From Shewanella japonica (lineage in GTDB: Bacteria; Pseudomonadota; Gammaproteobacteria; Enterobacterales; Shewanellaceae), in contig NZ_CP020472.1 of assembly GCF_002075795.1 (NCBI RefSeq), positions 1,595,001 through 1,659,000 of the forward strand: a DNA stretch of 64,000 nt. The letters run 5' to 3'. The position numbers and the translations under genes were made by a program. Within the stretch, counting starts at the first letter, position 1; each line of letters begins with the position of its first letter. Of the stretch, positions 38,226 to 46,606 are shown in pieces. A model generated the notes under the pieces. The model was given only the letters and a program-made list of their open reading frames with translations, ran no database searches and was not told the DNA's origin.

Positions 38226-39094
38226 TTTGAGTCTCCAGTGTTCAGCTGATCCTTAGCTGATTTATTTTTTTGGTTTGCCGCTTCCGTGGATTGTAAAACT
38301 GTTGCGCCAGGAAAGCGGGCTAAAAAGGTGTGGTAATTTTTGACTAATAACTTACGTAAATGAAACGGGCCGTGCTTTAACACATAAGCGATATAACGAT
38401 TTGTCGCTTGTGTGTGATTGTCTTGATATATGTCGAGATACACCCAGTCGGTTGCAAAGTCGACACCGAGCAAAATGGAATAACTGTCCGCTTGAGTGAG
38501 TTGAGGTGGAATCGTTAACGATACAACCTGTACAACGTTATCTGGTGTCGCTTCAGGTAATGCAAGGGTTTTAGCGAGCGTTTCAGGGTTCAGTGTATAA
38601 GTCGCTACATCTGTACCCTGAACAATAGGCAGCTGATTAAAATAACACTCAGGCACATGAGGGCTTTCAAATTCATCTAGTTTTGATATGCCGTAGCGCT
38701 TTAAACATCGGGCTAAACCAGAGCGAGAGACGTTAGGGTTGATAAATTGTTGTGTGACGTGAAGCAATCTATCCAGTGACATTTTTAATTGATAACGAAG
38801 TCCCACAACCACGTATTCTTCCATTGGTGAAAGCGTGGTTTTCAAATGATGTGGAGTATTGGGCGTATCACTGATTGAGTCGCGCTTGCGCCACTTTCTG
38901 ACAGTGGCTTCCGAGATATTAAGAATCTTAGCCAATTGACTAACACTGAAATCAGAAGTCTGAATAAATTGACGCATTTCAGGAGTCGTTGTTGCATTGC
39001 TATGGCGAACAGGGGCCATCGCAACATCGGTTTCTGATGTGGCTTTCTTAGCGGCTGTTTGAGTTACAGCGTGAGCTTTTCTATTTGCGGTCAT
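38222..39094 (-). CDS. pfaR: PfaR, regulator of the pfa operon, derived from an IS481-type transposase
   Basis: 290 residues. A helix-turn-helix at about 48-72 (SVSQLAKILNISEATVRKWR) is followed by a second HTH-like block (TTLSPMEEYVVVGLRYQLKM, then NVSRSGLARCLKRYGISKL at 121-139). This arrangement is collinear with IS481-family transposase N-termini. Residues 206-254 resemble the RNase H-like core, with D212 in ILLGVDFATD in the first DDE position, but K252 stands where the second Asp (TDN) should be and the rest of the core is missing. PfaR is known as the regulator upstream of pfaA. Its stop overlaps the pfaA start by 4 nt, so it heads the operon. Confidence 0.85.
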   Translation of the reverse strand: MTANRKAHAVTQTAAKKATSETDVAMAPVRHSNATTTPEMRQFIQTSDFSVSQLAKILNISEATVRKWRKRDSISDTPNTPHHLKTTLSPMEEYVVVGLRYQLKMSLDRLLHVTQQFINPNVSRSGLARCLKRYGISKLDEFESPHVPECYFNQLPIVQGTDVATYTLNPETLAKTLALPEATPDNVVQVVSLTIPPQLTQADSYSILLGVDFATDWVYLDIYQDNHTQATNRYIAYVLKHGPFHLRKLLVKNYHTFLARFPGATVLQSTEAANQKNKSAKDQLNTGDSK

Positions 39095-39466
39095 TTAAGG
39101 ACTGCCATAGTTCGATGAATACTCCGTACAATCTGTTGGGACTCGGTATAAAAACGTGAAGATTAACGTTTGTTCATCTTCAAAATTAGCGTTTTAGCAC
39201 AATCGAGCATGCAGAGTACCTGAGGTTTCGGGTCGATACAATCACCCGAAACTAATTAATCACTGATACGACCAGAATTAGCTAACACTTGTAAGCCGAA
39301 TGGGTGATTTTGTTATAAAAAACGTTGCCGATGTAAACACTGATCTAGGTCAATTCATCTGAGTTGTTAGCCCCGTATGCTATTTTTATGCGCAATAAAT
39401 AGCCAAACGTAAACAAAGTTAGACAAGAATATGGAAAGTTTAATAATGTGAAAACAGGAGGCCATT
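39095..39466. promoter_or_regulatory. Divergent promoter region between pfaR and the EF-G-like gene
   Basis: 372 bp with no gene. It must contain the pfa operon promoter (minus) and that of the EF-G paralogue (plus). Two inverted repeats stand out: 7-bp arms at 39157-39163/39176-39182, and 9-bp perfect arms at 39225-39233/39244-39252 (GTTTCGGGT ... ACCCGAAAC). Either could be an operator, for instance for PfaR. I could not assign -35/-10 boxes with confidence. Confidence 0.5.
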
Positions 39467-41494
39467 ATGGCTGAGTTTACTACTGAGCAAACCCGTAATT
39501 TGGCTGTGCTCGGACATGTTGGAGCAGGCAAATCATCCTTGCTTGAAGCATTGCTGTATAGAGCTAAGGCAATATCGTTAAAAGGCAGGGTCGACAAGGG
39601 CACAAATCATGCTGATTTCACTGCCCAAGAAAAATCCCACCGTCACAGTTTAGAGCCTTCATTTTTACACCTTCAGTATCAACAGCATCATATCAATTTT
39701 ATCGACACGCCAGGTTTACCTGACTTTTTCGGGCGAGCCTTATTACCTTTGCCTGCCGTTGAGTCAGTACTGTTGGTTATTAATGCCGCCGTTGGTATAG
39801 AGTCTGTGACTAAACGTGCTTTTGAAGCTGCAAGAGCGCAAGGTAAAGCGGTGATTATTGCCATTAACCACCTCGACAGTAATCTCACGCGAGTGTCAGA
39901 TGTGATGATCGACATTCAGCATCAATTTGGACACCGATGTTTACCGGTTAACTTGCCCAGTGCCGATGGAAAAGCCGTTGTTGATTGTTATTTACATTGT
40001 GATGAAAGTGCAGAGACATTATTTAGTCAACCTGCTAGTGCTAGAGATGAGCTAGTTGATACGGTACTTGAAGAAGATGAAGCGTTAATGACCTTGTATT
40101 TAGAGCAAGGTGAGTCGTTAACGCCTCAGCAGCTTCATGCTCCGCTAGAAAAAGCACTCAGAATGGGGCACTTAGTGCCAGTCTGCTTTACAAGTGCAGA
40201 ACAAGATATTGGGATTAGTTCATTGTTAGAAATGTTGATCAAACTCATGCCAAGTCCACTTGAAGCCAATGCACCACAATTTATGAAAGGATTTGGTGAA
40301 CAGTCGACACCAGTAACAGTGACACAAAAGGCAACAGATCATGTTTTAGCCCATGTGTTTAGCGTTTCAATTGACCCATTTTTAGGAAGACTGGGCGTAT
40401 TTAGGTTGTACCAAGGGACGCTGAATGTTGGCATGAAGCTGCTTATTGGCCAAGGCCGCAAACCTTTCAAAGTCTCTCACTTAATGAAGCTTCAAGGCGA
40501 TAAACAAATTAATGTATCCCAAGCGTTTCCTGGCGATATTTGCGCTATTGCAAAATTGGATGCATTAAGTGTTGGTTCTGTACTGCATGATAGCCATGAT
40601 GAAGATGAATTTCATTTACCAGAACTGGAAGTGCCGCAACCTATTTTTGGTTTGGCTGTATCAGCCAAGCGTCGTGGTGATGAACAAAAGATCTCCGATG
40701 TTCTCAATAAACTGGTCGCTGAAGATCCAAGTTTACACATCACTCGAAGTGAGGTTGAAGGGCAAACCGTATTGCAAGGTCAAGGGGATTTGCATTTAAA
40801 AATTGCGCTTGAAAAAGCGCAAAATATGTTCCACCTCGACATGGATACTGATACGCCGGCGGTGGCTTATCGAGAAACCATCACCGAGAAAGCACAATGC
40901 CGTTATCGCCATAAAAAACAATCAGGCGGATCTGGCCAATTTGGTGAAGTTGAATTAGCCATTGAGCCACTTGAGCGTGGTGAAGGCTTTGAGTTTATTT
41001 CGAAGGTGGTTGGTGGCTCAGTGCCAAGTCAATATATTCCAGCAGTAGAGAAAGGCGTGCGAGAAGCCATGCTAGCCGGTGAGTTAGGTGGCTATCCATT
41101 ACAAGACATAAAAGTCACGTTATTGGATGGCAAACACCACAGTGTAGACTCTAAAGAAATTGCTTTTGTGATGGCGGGTAAAAAAGCTTTTATAGAAGCA
41201 GTATCGTTAGCAAAACCTGTAATGTTAGAACCATTAGTTGATATGAGCATTTTAGTTGGGCAAGAGCATGTCGGCGAAGTGACAGGTGACATTAGTGCAT
41301 CTAGAGGCATTATTTGTGGAACGCAGGCAAATGCCAATGGACTTGTTGAAGTCAGCGTTGAAGTGCCACTTGCCAATGTCAGTAGCTACTCTTCAAAGCT
41401 TAAATCTATGACAGGTGGAGAAGGTCAGTTTTCAATGCAGTTTAGCCGTTATGATGTTTTACCTAAAAAGGCGGTAAAAGCACTGGTAGATTGA
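39467..41494 (+). CDS. EF-G-like translation GTPase paralogue
   Basis: 675 residues, all EF-G domains present but diverged. P-loop GHVGAGKSS (16-24) and DTPG (80-83) are intact; the base-specificity motif is NHLD (134-137) where EF-G has NKxD. The domain IV/V region is present (YRETITEKAQCRYRHKKQSGGSGQFGE; SYSSKLKSMTGGEGQFSMQF). It resembles the EF-G-like paralogues annotated FusA2 or EF-G-like rather than the housekeeping FusA of the str operon. A strong CAGGAGG site precedes the ATG. It is divergent from pfaR and ends at a terminator before pfaE. Confidence 0.85.
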   Translation: MAEFTTEQTRNLAVLGHVGAGKSSLLEALLYRAKAISLKGRVDKGTNHADFTAQEKSHRHSLEPSFLHLQYQQHHINFIDTPGLPDFFGRALLPLPAVESVLLVINAAVGIESVTKRAFEAARAQGKAVIIAINHLDSNLTRVSDVMIDIQHQFGHRCLPVNLPSADGKAVVDCYLHCDESAETLFSQPASARDELVDTVLEEDEALMTLYLEQGESLTPQQLHAPLEKALRMGHLVPVCFTSAEQDIGISSLLEMLIKLMPSPLEANAPQFMKGFGEQSTPVTVTQKATDHVLAHVFSVSIDPFLGRLGVFRLYQGTLNVGMKLLIGQGRKPFKVSHLMKLQGDKQINVSQAFPGDICAIAKLDALSVGSVLHDSHDEDEFHLPELEVPQPIFGLAVSAKRRGDEQKISDVLNKLVAEDPSLHITRSEVEGQTVLQGQGDLHLKIALEKAQNMFHLDMDTDTPAVAYRETITEKAQCRYRHKKQSGGSGQFGEVELAIEPLERGEGFEFISKVVGGSVPSQYIPAVEKGVREAMLAGELGGYPLQDIKVTLLDGKHHSVDSKEIAFVMAGKKAFIEAVSLAKPVMLEPLVDMSILVGQEHVGEVTGDISASRGIICGTQANANGLVEVSVEVPLANVSSYSSKLKSMTGGEGQFSMQFSRYDVLPKKAVKALVD

Positions 41495-41528
41495 TTGGCT
41501 AATACTTATTGAAATAACAGATGATATG

Positions 41529-41560
41529 CAAAGGGTTAAGGATGGCTTAACCCTTTTTTA
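41529..41560 (+). terminator. Terminator between the EF-G-like gene and pfaE
   Basis: A 10-bp stem (41531-41540 with 41546-41555), 5-nt loop, followed by a T-run ending at 41559. It separates pfaE from the upstream gene, implying that pfaE has its own promoter. Confidence 0.8.
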
Positions 41561-41594
41561 TTTGTCTAAACCTTCCTTTATTTGTTTAAACCTT
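41557..41594 (+). repeat. Tandem 18-bp direct repeat upstream of pfaE
   Basis: Copies at 41557-41574 and 41577-41594 differ at one base and repeat with a 20-bp period, starting in the T-run of the terminator and ending about 60 bp before the pfaE ATG. The location and period of about two helical turns could suit a regulator site. Confidence 0.7.
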
Positions 41595-41654
41595 AGACGA
41601 CATTTTCAATCAAGATTGTTTATGTGTTGAATTAGCGACCTAGAACAAGCGACA

Positions 41655-42566
41655 ATGTCTTATTGCTATTATAAATGCGAGTTTGGTTTGAGCCCTTTAC
41701 CCACTATTCAATTATTTTTTTGTCCTTTAGATACCAATTTATTAGATGAGAAAACCGTCTCTACAGTGCGTTCATGGTTATCTGATGCTGAGATAAATAA
41801 AGTGGATCGTTTTATTCAACAGGCTGCTCAACAGCAAGGGTTAATGGTGCGTGGGTATTTGCGCAGCGTATTATCGAACTTTGCAAATATCGAACCAGAC
41901 GATTGGCAATTTGAGTATGGTGAGAAGGGCAAACCTAGGCTATCGGCTGTGCAATATAAACAAACGGGCTTACAGTTTAATTTAAGTCACAGTGGTAACT
42001 GGTTGCTTATTGGTGTCATTCACTCCAAAGAGGACGCTTCAATGCCCATTCAATTGGGGGTCGATATTGAACGTCGCCGAGAAAGCACGAATATCCATTC
42101 AATTTTACATCACTATTTTTCAAAACCAGAAGAAACTGCATTATTGGCGTTACCTGAAAGTCAGCAGCGTGAGCGATTTTTCGATTTATGGGCACTGAAA
42201 GAATCTTATATTAAAGCAAAGGGACTGGGACTGGCCTTGTCGCTTAAATCGTTTGCATTTGACTTATCTGCACCGAGCTTAGCTAACTTAACAATAGATG
42301 ATCAGTTGTTGCCAATTCAGCATGATATTTCACTTAGCTTATTGAAGCCTACAGACGTTGATGAGCTTGAACAGACTAATGATGTTGAGTCTTTTTATGA
42401 AGTCTCACCTTTATGGCAATGTTGTTTAGGTAAGCTTAATAATTCATATCGATTTGCTGTGAGTGTGGGCGAGTTCGCTTTTGGCGAAAAGCCATTAACA
42501 CTTCAATTAAAGGCAAAAAAAATCAGCTGGCATGAACAAATAAAAATGTTCATAAAAACCAACTGA
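41655..42566 (+). CDS. pfaE: PfaE, Sfp-type 4'-phosphopantetheinyl transferase
   Basis: 303 residues. Sfp/EntD-type motifs are FNLSHS (108-113), GVDIE (135-139, Mg-binding D137 and E139) and WALKESYIKAKGLG (179-192, E183). It transfers phosphopantetheine from CoA to the serines of the PfaA ACP domains; general AcpS does not generally replace it. It lies 2.5 kb from pfaR, behind the EF-G-like gene, separated by a terminator and on the opposite strand to the pfa operon. Confidence 0.93.
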   Translation: MSYCYYKCEFGLSPLPTIQLFFCPLDTNLLDEKTVSTVRSWLSDAEINKVDRFIQQAAQQQGLMVRGYLRSVLSNFANIEPDDWQFEYGEKGKPRLSAVQYKQTGLQFNLSHSGNWLLIGVIHSKEDASMPIQLGVDIERRRESTNIHSILHHYFSKPEETALLALPESQQRERFFDLWALKESYIKAKGLGLALSLKSFAFDLSAPSLANLTIDDQLLPIQHDISLSLLKPTDVDELEQTNDVESFYEVSPLWQCCLGKLNNSYRFAVSVGEFAFGEKPLTLQLKAKKISWHEQIKMFIKTN

Positions 42567-42759
42567 TTTATCGAACTGTTAAGGTTTTTTGGATGTTTAA
42601 CTGCTAATCAAAAACGGCTTATCAGAACAATCTTCCCTCACTTGTCTTAGTCGGTCATTTTTGCTTTAAACTCTCATGCCATTACTCTTGGTAAACTAGT
42701 GAATATAAGCAAAGAAGCAGAGTGAAAAACTTCGCAGCCGAATTTCGTTAAGTTATGAG

Positions 42760-44754
42760 CTAATGAGTATGCTGTAGCGGTACGATTTCAAAATCAGGAT
42801 TAAATTGCACCAGTGTTGATGCAATTTTGGCAAATGCTAATTTGTCACCTTGCATACTCGCAGCTCCTGATTGCATTAACGCTTTCATATCTGCTTTACC
42901 TAATAATATTGCAACGACATCAGACTTATTAATTGTCAGTGTGGCATCGGCTTTTTTAGCCTCGTCTACTTTGATATTACTCAAGTTTCCGTTACTTAAC
43001 TCTACAAAGAGCGTGTCAGTTTTATCGCCGCTTTGTGTCACCACATTTAAAGTGATATTGCCAAGCTTGGCGGCGTTAATGCTGTCAACTTTAACCGCGA
43101 GAAAGTCAAATAAAGTGGACATGTCCATTTCGCTGATAACATCAGCGGATGCGGATTTAGGTGCGCCAGGTTTAATGCCAATACGTAACTCTTGCGCACC
43201 TGTTAAGTAAATATTTCGCCAACCAGCTCCTTCGGCTTGGTAGCCAAGTTGCTCATAGGTATCGGCAAGTAATTCTCGGGCTTGGGGGTGTTGTGGTTCG
43301 GCCATGACCACCTTATTTAATGCAGTGGCGACAAACCGATACTCGCCTTGATTGAAGTCTGCTTGCGCTTTTGATACTACATTGTTGGCGCCGCCCATAT
43401 ATTCTACAAACTTAATTGCTTCAGCCTTTGTAGGTAAGGGGTTTAAGTTGGCTGGATTCATATCAAAATAGCCTAAATACATGTTGTACACAGCTTTAGC
43501 GTTATGGCTGTATGTACCGTGATAACCATTGGTGTACCATTCGTCTTGGACATTTTGTGGAATGGTTTCCATGATTGCATCACCAATATCTTGTATTACC
43601 ACACCTTCATTGGCTAAACGTAAAGATTGATTATGAACGAGGCCATAATTATCTCGCTGCATGCGAAGGTAATGATTAATTTCTTTATTTCCCCATACCG
43701 GCGCAGAATGTGAAGCAAATAGTACCTGAACATTTTCGCCAAATGCATTAATCATCTCGTTAATGTCTTTAGACCATTTTAATGCGTCGCGAACTTTAGC
43801 GCCTCGTAAGGTATAAATATTGTGCATACCATCATATGTTAATTCGCCTGACCATAGCGCCTTCATAGATGGTATATATGTGATCATTTCACTGGCAGCT
43901 TCAGTGCCAGATGCATCCATAAAGACCATTTCAAGACCATCAATGGTCAAGGTTTCCCATTTGCCTTGATGATGAAGTTCATAATCAGGTTTGACGTAAG
44001 TGATTTCGCCTTTTGATAAACCTTTTGCTAACGCTGCATCGACAATTCCGTGATTGTGTTTATCGAGTGTAACGCCGTATTGGTAAGCAGCTCGCCGGCT
44101 CATGACATTACCCGCGAGTACATTTTCATCCACTATCTCTTGGGTAATATTATATGAACCATACACTTTGACATCAGGGTAGCGTTCCTGAACGCCACGG
44201 GCACCACCGAAATGATCTGCATGGCTGTGAGAGTAAATCATTGCCACAACAGGTAAATCTTTGCCCTCAGGCAAGTGAGCAAAAGCAAATGTTAATGATT
44301 GCTGAACAGCTTCTTTAGTTAATAAAACGTCATATACAATCCAACCCGTTTTACCTCGAATAAGGGTTAAGTTAGATAAGTCAGTGCCTCGTACTTGGTA
44401 AATGCCATCAGTCACTTTATAGAGCCCGTCTGGTACCATATTAAGTTGAGCTTGGCGATATAACGAAGGGTTGACTGAATCAGGAAGCGTGTCACTGATA
44501 AAGTTAAATTCTGCACGCAGTATCTTGGCGGTGGCTTCATCAAAAGAGGCAATTTTATGTCGACTAAAGCGCTCAAAAGCGGATTTATCTTCGAACGGTA
44601 ACTTTTGTGCTATGGCTTTGTTGTGCTCTGCGGTAATGGGCGTCGCAGGCTTACCCTGGTAATCAAGACTGATGTGGTCATGTTCGTGCTGCGCAGCAGC
44701 CACTGCATTGGTAAATGATAAACTGATGACTAAAGCAACTCGTGTTTTTCTCAT
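42760..44754 (-). CDS. Alkyl/aryl-sulfatase (SdsA1/BDS1 family)
   Basis: 664 residues with an N-terminal signal peptide (TRVALVISLSFTNAVAAAQ), hence periplasmic. The metallo-beta-lactamase domain has the zinc-binding YSHSHADHFGG (H176, H178, D180, H181), then ELTYDGMHNIYTLRGA and FASHSAPVWG. A dimerisation helical domain and a C-terminal SCP2-like lipid-binding domain (about 535-660) complete the family layout. It hydrolyses primary alkyl sulfates such as SDS. Divergent from a LysR regulator gene. Confidence 0.92.
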   Translation of the reverse strand: MRKTRVALVISLSFTNAVAAAQHEHDHISLDYQGKPATPITAEHNKAIAQKLPFEDKSAFERFSRHKIASFDEATAKILRAEFNFISDTLPDSVNPSLYRQAQLNMVPDGLYKVTDGIYQVRGTDLSNLTLIRGKTGWIVYDVLLTKEAVQQSLTFAFAHLPEGKDLPVVAMIYSHSHADHFGGARGVQERYPDVKVYGSYNITQEIVDENVLAGNVMSRRAAYQYGVTLDKHNHGIVDAALAKGLSKGEITYVKPDYELHHQGKWETLTIDGLEMVFMDASGTEAASEMITYIPSMKALWSGELTYDGMHNIYTLRGAKVRDALKWSKDINEMINAFGENVQVLFASHSAPVWGNKEINHYLRMQRDNYGLVHNQSLRLANEGVVIQDIGDAIMETIPQNVQDEWYTNGYHGTYSHNAKAVYNMYLGYFDMNPANLNPLPTKAEAIKFVEYMGGANNVVSKAQADFNQGEYRFVATALNKVVMAEPQHPQARELLADTYEQLGYQAEGAGWRNIYLTGAQELRIGIKPGAPKSASADVISEMDMSTLFDFLAVKVDSINAAKLGNITLNVVTQSGDKTDTLFVELSNGNLSNIKVDEAKKADATLTINKSDVVAILLGKADMKALMQSGAASMQGDKLAFAKIASTLVQFNPDFEIVPLQHTH

Positions 44755-44768
44755 GTAGGCCTCGGGTA

Positions 44769-44803
44769 CTTTTTATTGTTAAAGATAAGTTAACAATAAA
44801 AAG
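44769..44803. promoter_or_regulatory. Large palindrome between the alkylsulfatase and LysR genes
   Basis: Perfect 14-bp arms (44769-44782 and 44790-44803) around a 7-nt spacer lie 15 bp upstream of the sulfatase start. The centre contains T-N11-A half-sites typical of LysR-type regulators, so it is a strong candidate operator for the adjacent LysR protein. Confidence 0.65.
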
Positions 44804-44883
44804 CCCAAATATAACTATGGCTAAAAATGGTTAATACATTTACCGTGTGAATGTATTTGGCGATATGTGTTATGGGAGAAGTG

Positions 44884-45843
44884 ATGAAGCAAGAGAACTT
44901 AGAGTCTGATGCTCTTATGCAACAACAATTACTTAAGTTGGATCTTAACCTTATTAGAGTTTTTTGCTGTGTATGTGATTATCAATCTATTACGCTTGCA
45001 GCGGAGCACCTTGCATTAACTCAGTCGTCAGTCAGTAATGCTATCAATCGGTTTAAAGCGGTTGTGGGTGTTGAACTATTTATTAGGCAAGGAAGAGGGA
45101 TAGCTCTCACTGCGATAGGTCAGCACTTGCACCGACAGTTAAGTTTGCCACTCATCGAAATCGAACAATGCATTAATAGCGTTAAAGCCTTTGACCCTTC
45201 GTTGTCAAAACGGATATTTCATGTCAGCGCTAATGAATCAATTATTGATTTGATTGAAGCAGATATCGAAAAGTCACTGACGGATAAAGGCGTTGAAATC
45301 ATTTTTACAGAAGCGATTTTAGATGAGGGTAATTTATATCAAGCCCTTAAAAATCAGCAAATTGATTTAGCGCTAGATATTGTTGCGCCAACTGAAGCGA
45401 GCTTTACCAGTAAGCAAATTGCCACCGAAAAGCTTGTTTGTGTTGCTAGGGCTGAGCACCCGCAATTTAAACATGGAATAGATGAAGTGTCGTACTTCGC
45501 TGCTAAGCATCTGTTTTATCGACTTCATCGTCATAACCAGCGAGTTGCAGAGATGATTTCAACAGACCATTTACCTGAACGAGATATGTATGGTGAAAAA
45601 TCCTCTTTACTGACGATGTTATCTGGCGTGAGTAAATCCGATGCCATATGTATTGCGCCTTATACCTACGCGAAAAACTATCAATCTATTTTTAATTTAA
45701 TTTTGATGGACTTGCCTTTTGAAAGCCAAGTGATTTCGATTTACAGTATTTGGCCAACACGTAATCATCAAGACCCTGCGATAAAGTGGTTACGGGAGCT
45801 GGTGGAGTCTGCGATGGAGAAAGTGTATTTAACCAATAACTAG
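44884..45843 (+). CDS. LysR-family transcriptional regulator
   Basis: 319 residues from ATG 44884, chosen because GGAGAAG precedes it (GTG 44851 would add 11). N-terminal winged HTH: LDLNLIRVFCCVCDYQSITL, LTQSSVSNAINRFKAVVGVELF and QGRGIALTAIG. The remaining ~230 residues form the co-inducer domain. Divergence from the alkylsulfatase gene, with a palindrome between, suggests it controls that gene. Confidence 0.9.
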   Translation: MKQENLESDALMQQQLLKLDLNLIRVFCCVCDYQSITLAAEHLALTQSSVSNAINRFKAVVGVELFIRQGRGIALTAIGQHLHRQLSLPLIEIEQCINSVKAFDPSLSKRIFHVSANESIIDLIEADIEKSLTDKGVEIIFTEAILDEGNLYQALKNQQIDLALDIVAPTEASFTSKQIATEKLVCVARAEHPQFKHGIDEVSYFAAKHLFYRLHRHNQRVAEMISTDHLPERDMYGEKSSLLTMLSGVSKSDAICIAPYTYAKNYQSIFNLILMDLPFESQVISIYSIWPTRNHQDPAIKWLRELVESAMEKVYLTNN

Positions 45844-45881
45844 TAAGGTAAGCCGATAAATGAATAGCCCCGTTTTATGGG

Positions 45882-46520
45882 TTAGCTAAGGTTAGGGTTT
45901 ATTACTGAATCTAAGTTATTGAGTTCAATAACGTCGCCAGCTCGCATATCATCAATATGTATATTACCAATTCTGACCCTAACAAGCCTTAATGTGGCAA
46001 AGCCAACGGCAGCGGTCATTTTTCTGATTTGACGGTTTTTACCTTCAGTTAATGTGATTGAAACCCAGCTGGTGGGGCCATGTCTTGGATCGCGGATTTT
46101 TTTACCGCGTGAGGGAAGTATTGGCTCTGCGTTTAGCTTGACTGCTTTACAGGGCTGAGTGAGATATTTCGTGCTATTAATGCCAATTTCAACTCCGTTT
46201 TGTAGTTGTGACATCGCCTTGTCATCGATATCGCCATCCACTTGAACATAATATTCTTTTTCGATGCCTTTACTTCTCACTTTATGGCTCATCATGCCGT
46301 CAGTTGTTAGCAGTAATAAGCCTTCAGAATCATGGTCTAATCGACCAATTGCCATGGTTTTATCTGGAAACTGACATAACTCGCCCAATAAGTGTTTTTT
46401 CTTTCGAGTTTCAGGCACAAACTGACTTAAAAAACCAAAGGGTTTAAATATTTTGAAATGCTTATGGGACTGAATATCGTCAGTTGTTGGTGTTAAACAA
46501 GTAACATTGTCTGTAGGCAT
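45882..46520 (-). CDS. RluE/RsuA-family pseudouridine synthase
   Basis: 212 residues. No S4 domain, as in RluE. Catalytic motif GRLDHDSEGLLLLT, followed by GIEKEYYVQVDG and EGKNRQIRKMTAAVGFATLRLVR. RluE modifies U2457 of E. coli 23S rRNA; assignment here is by length, lack of S4 and motifs, so RluB or RluF paralogues are less likely. Separated from queF by a terminator. Confidence 0.85.
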   Translation of the reverse strand: MPTDNVTCLTPTTDDIQSHKHFKIFKPFGFLSQFVPETRKKKHLLGELCQFPDKTMAIGRLDHDSEGLLLLTTDGMMSHKVRSKGIEKEYYVQVDGDIDDKAMSQLQNGVEIGINSTKYLTQPCKAVKLNAEPILPSRGKKIRDPRHGPTSWVSITLTEGKNRQIRKMTAAVGFATLRLVRVRIGNIHIDDMRAGDVIELNNLDSVINPNLS

Positions 46521-46545
46521 GAAGGGCTCGGTATTACGACAGAAA

Positions 46546-46581
46546 ATAAATGAATAAAGCCTAGGGATTAGGCTTTATTCA
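46546..46581 (-). terminator. Terminator of queF
   Basis: A perfect 13-bp stem (46551-46563 with 46569-46581), 5-nt loop, with a T-rich run on the minus strand beyond the stem (TTTATTTTC). It lies 26 bp past the queF stop. Confidence 0.75.
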
Positions 46582-46606
46582 TTAAGCTGATTGATGAATA
46601 AGCTAT

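Noticed and set aside
38222-39094. PfaR as an active transposase with a mobile element around it
   Set aside because: The second catalytic Asp is missing, the core is truncated, and no terminal inverted repeats flank it.
44851-44883. GTG 44851 as the LysR start
   Set aside because: The extra 11 residues are unlike the family and GGAG lies immediately before ATG 44884.
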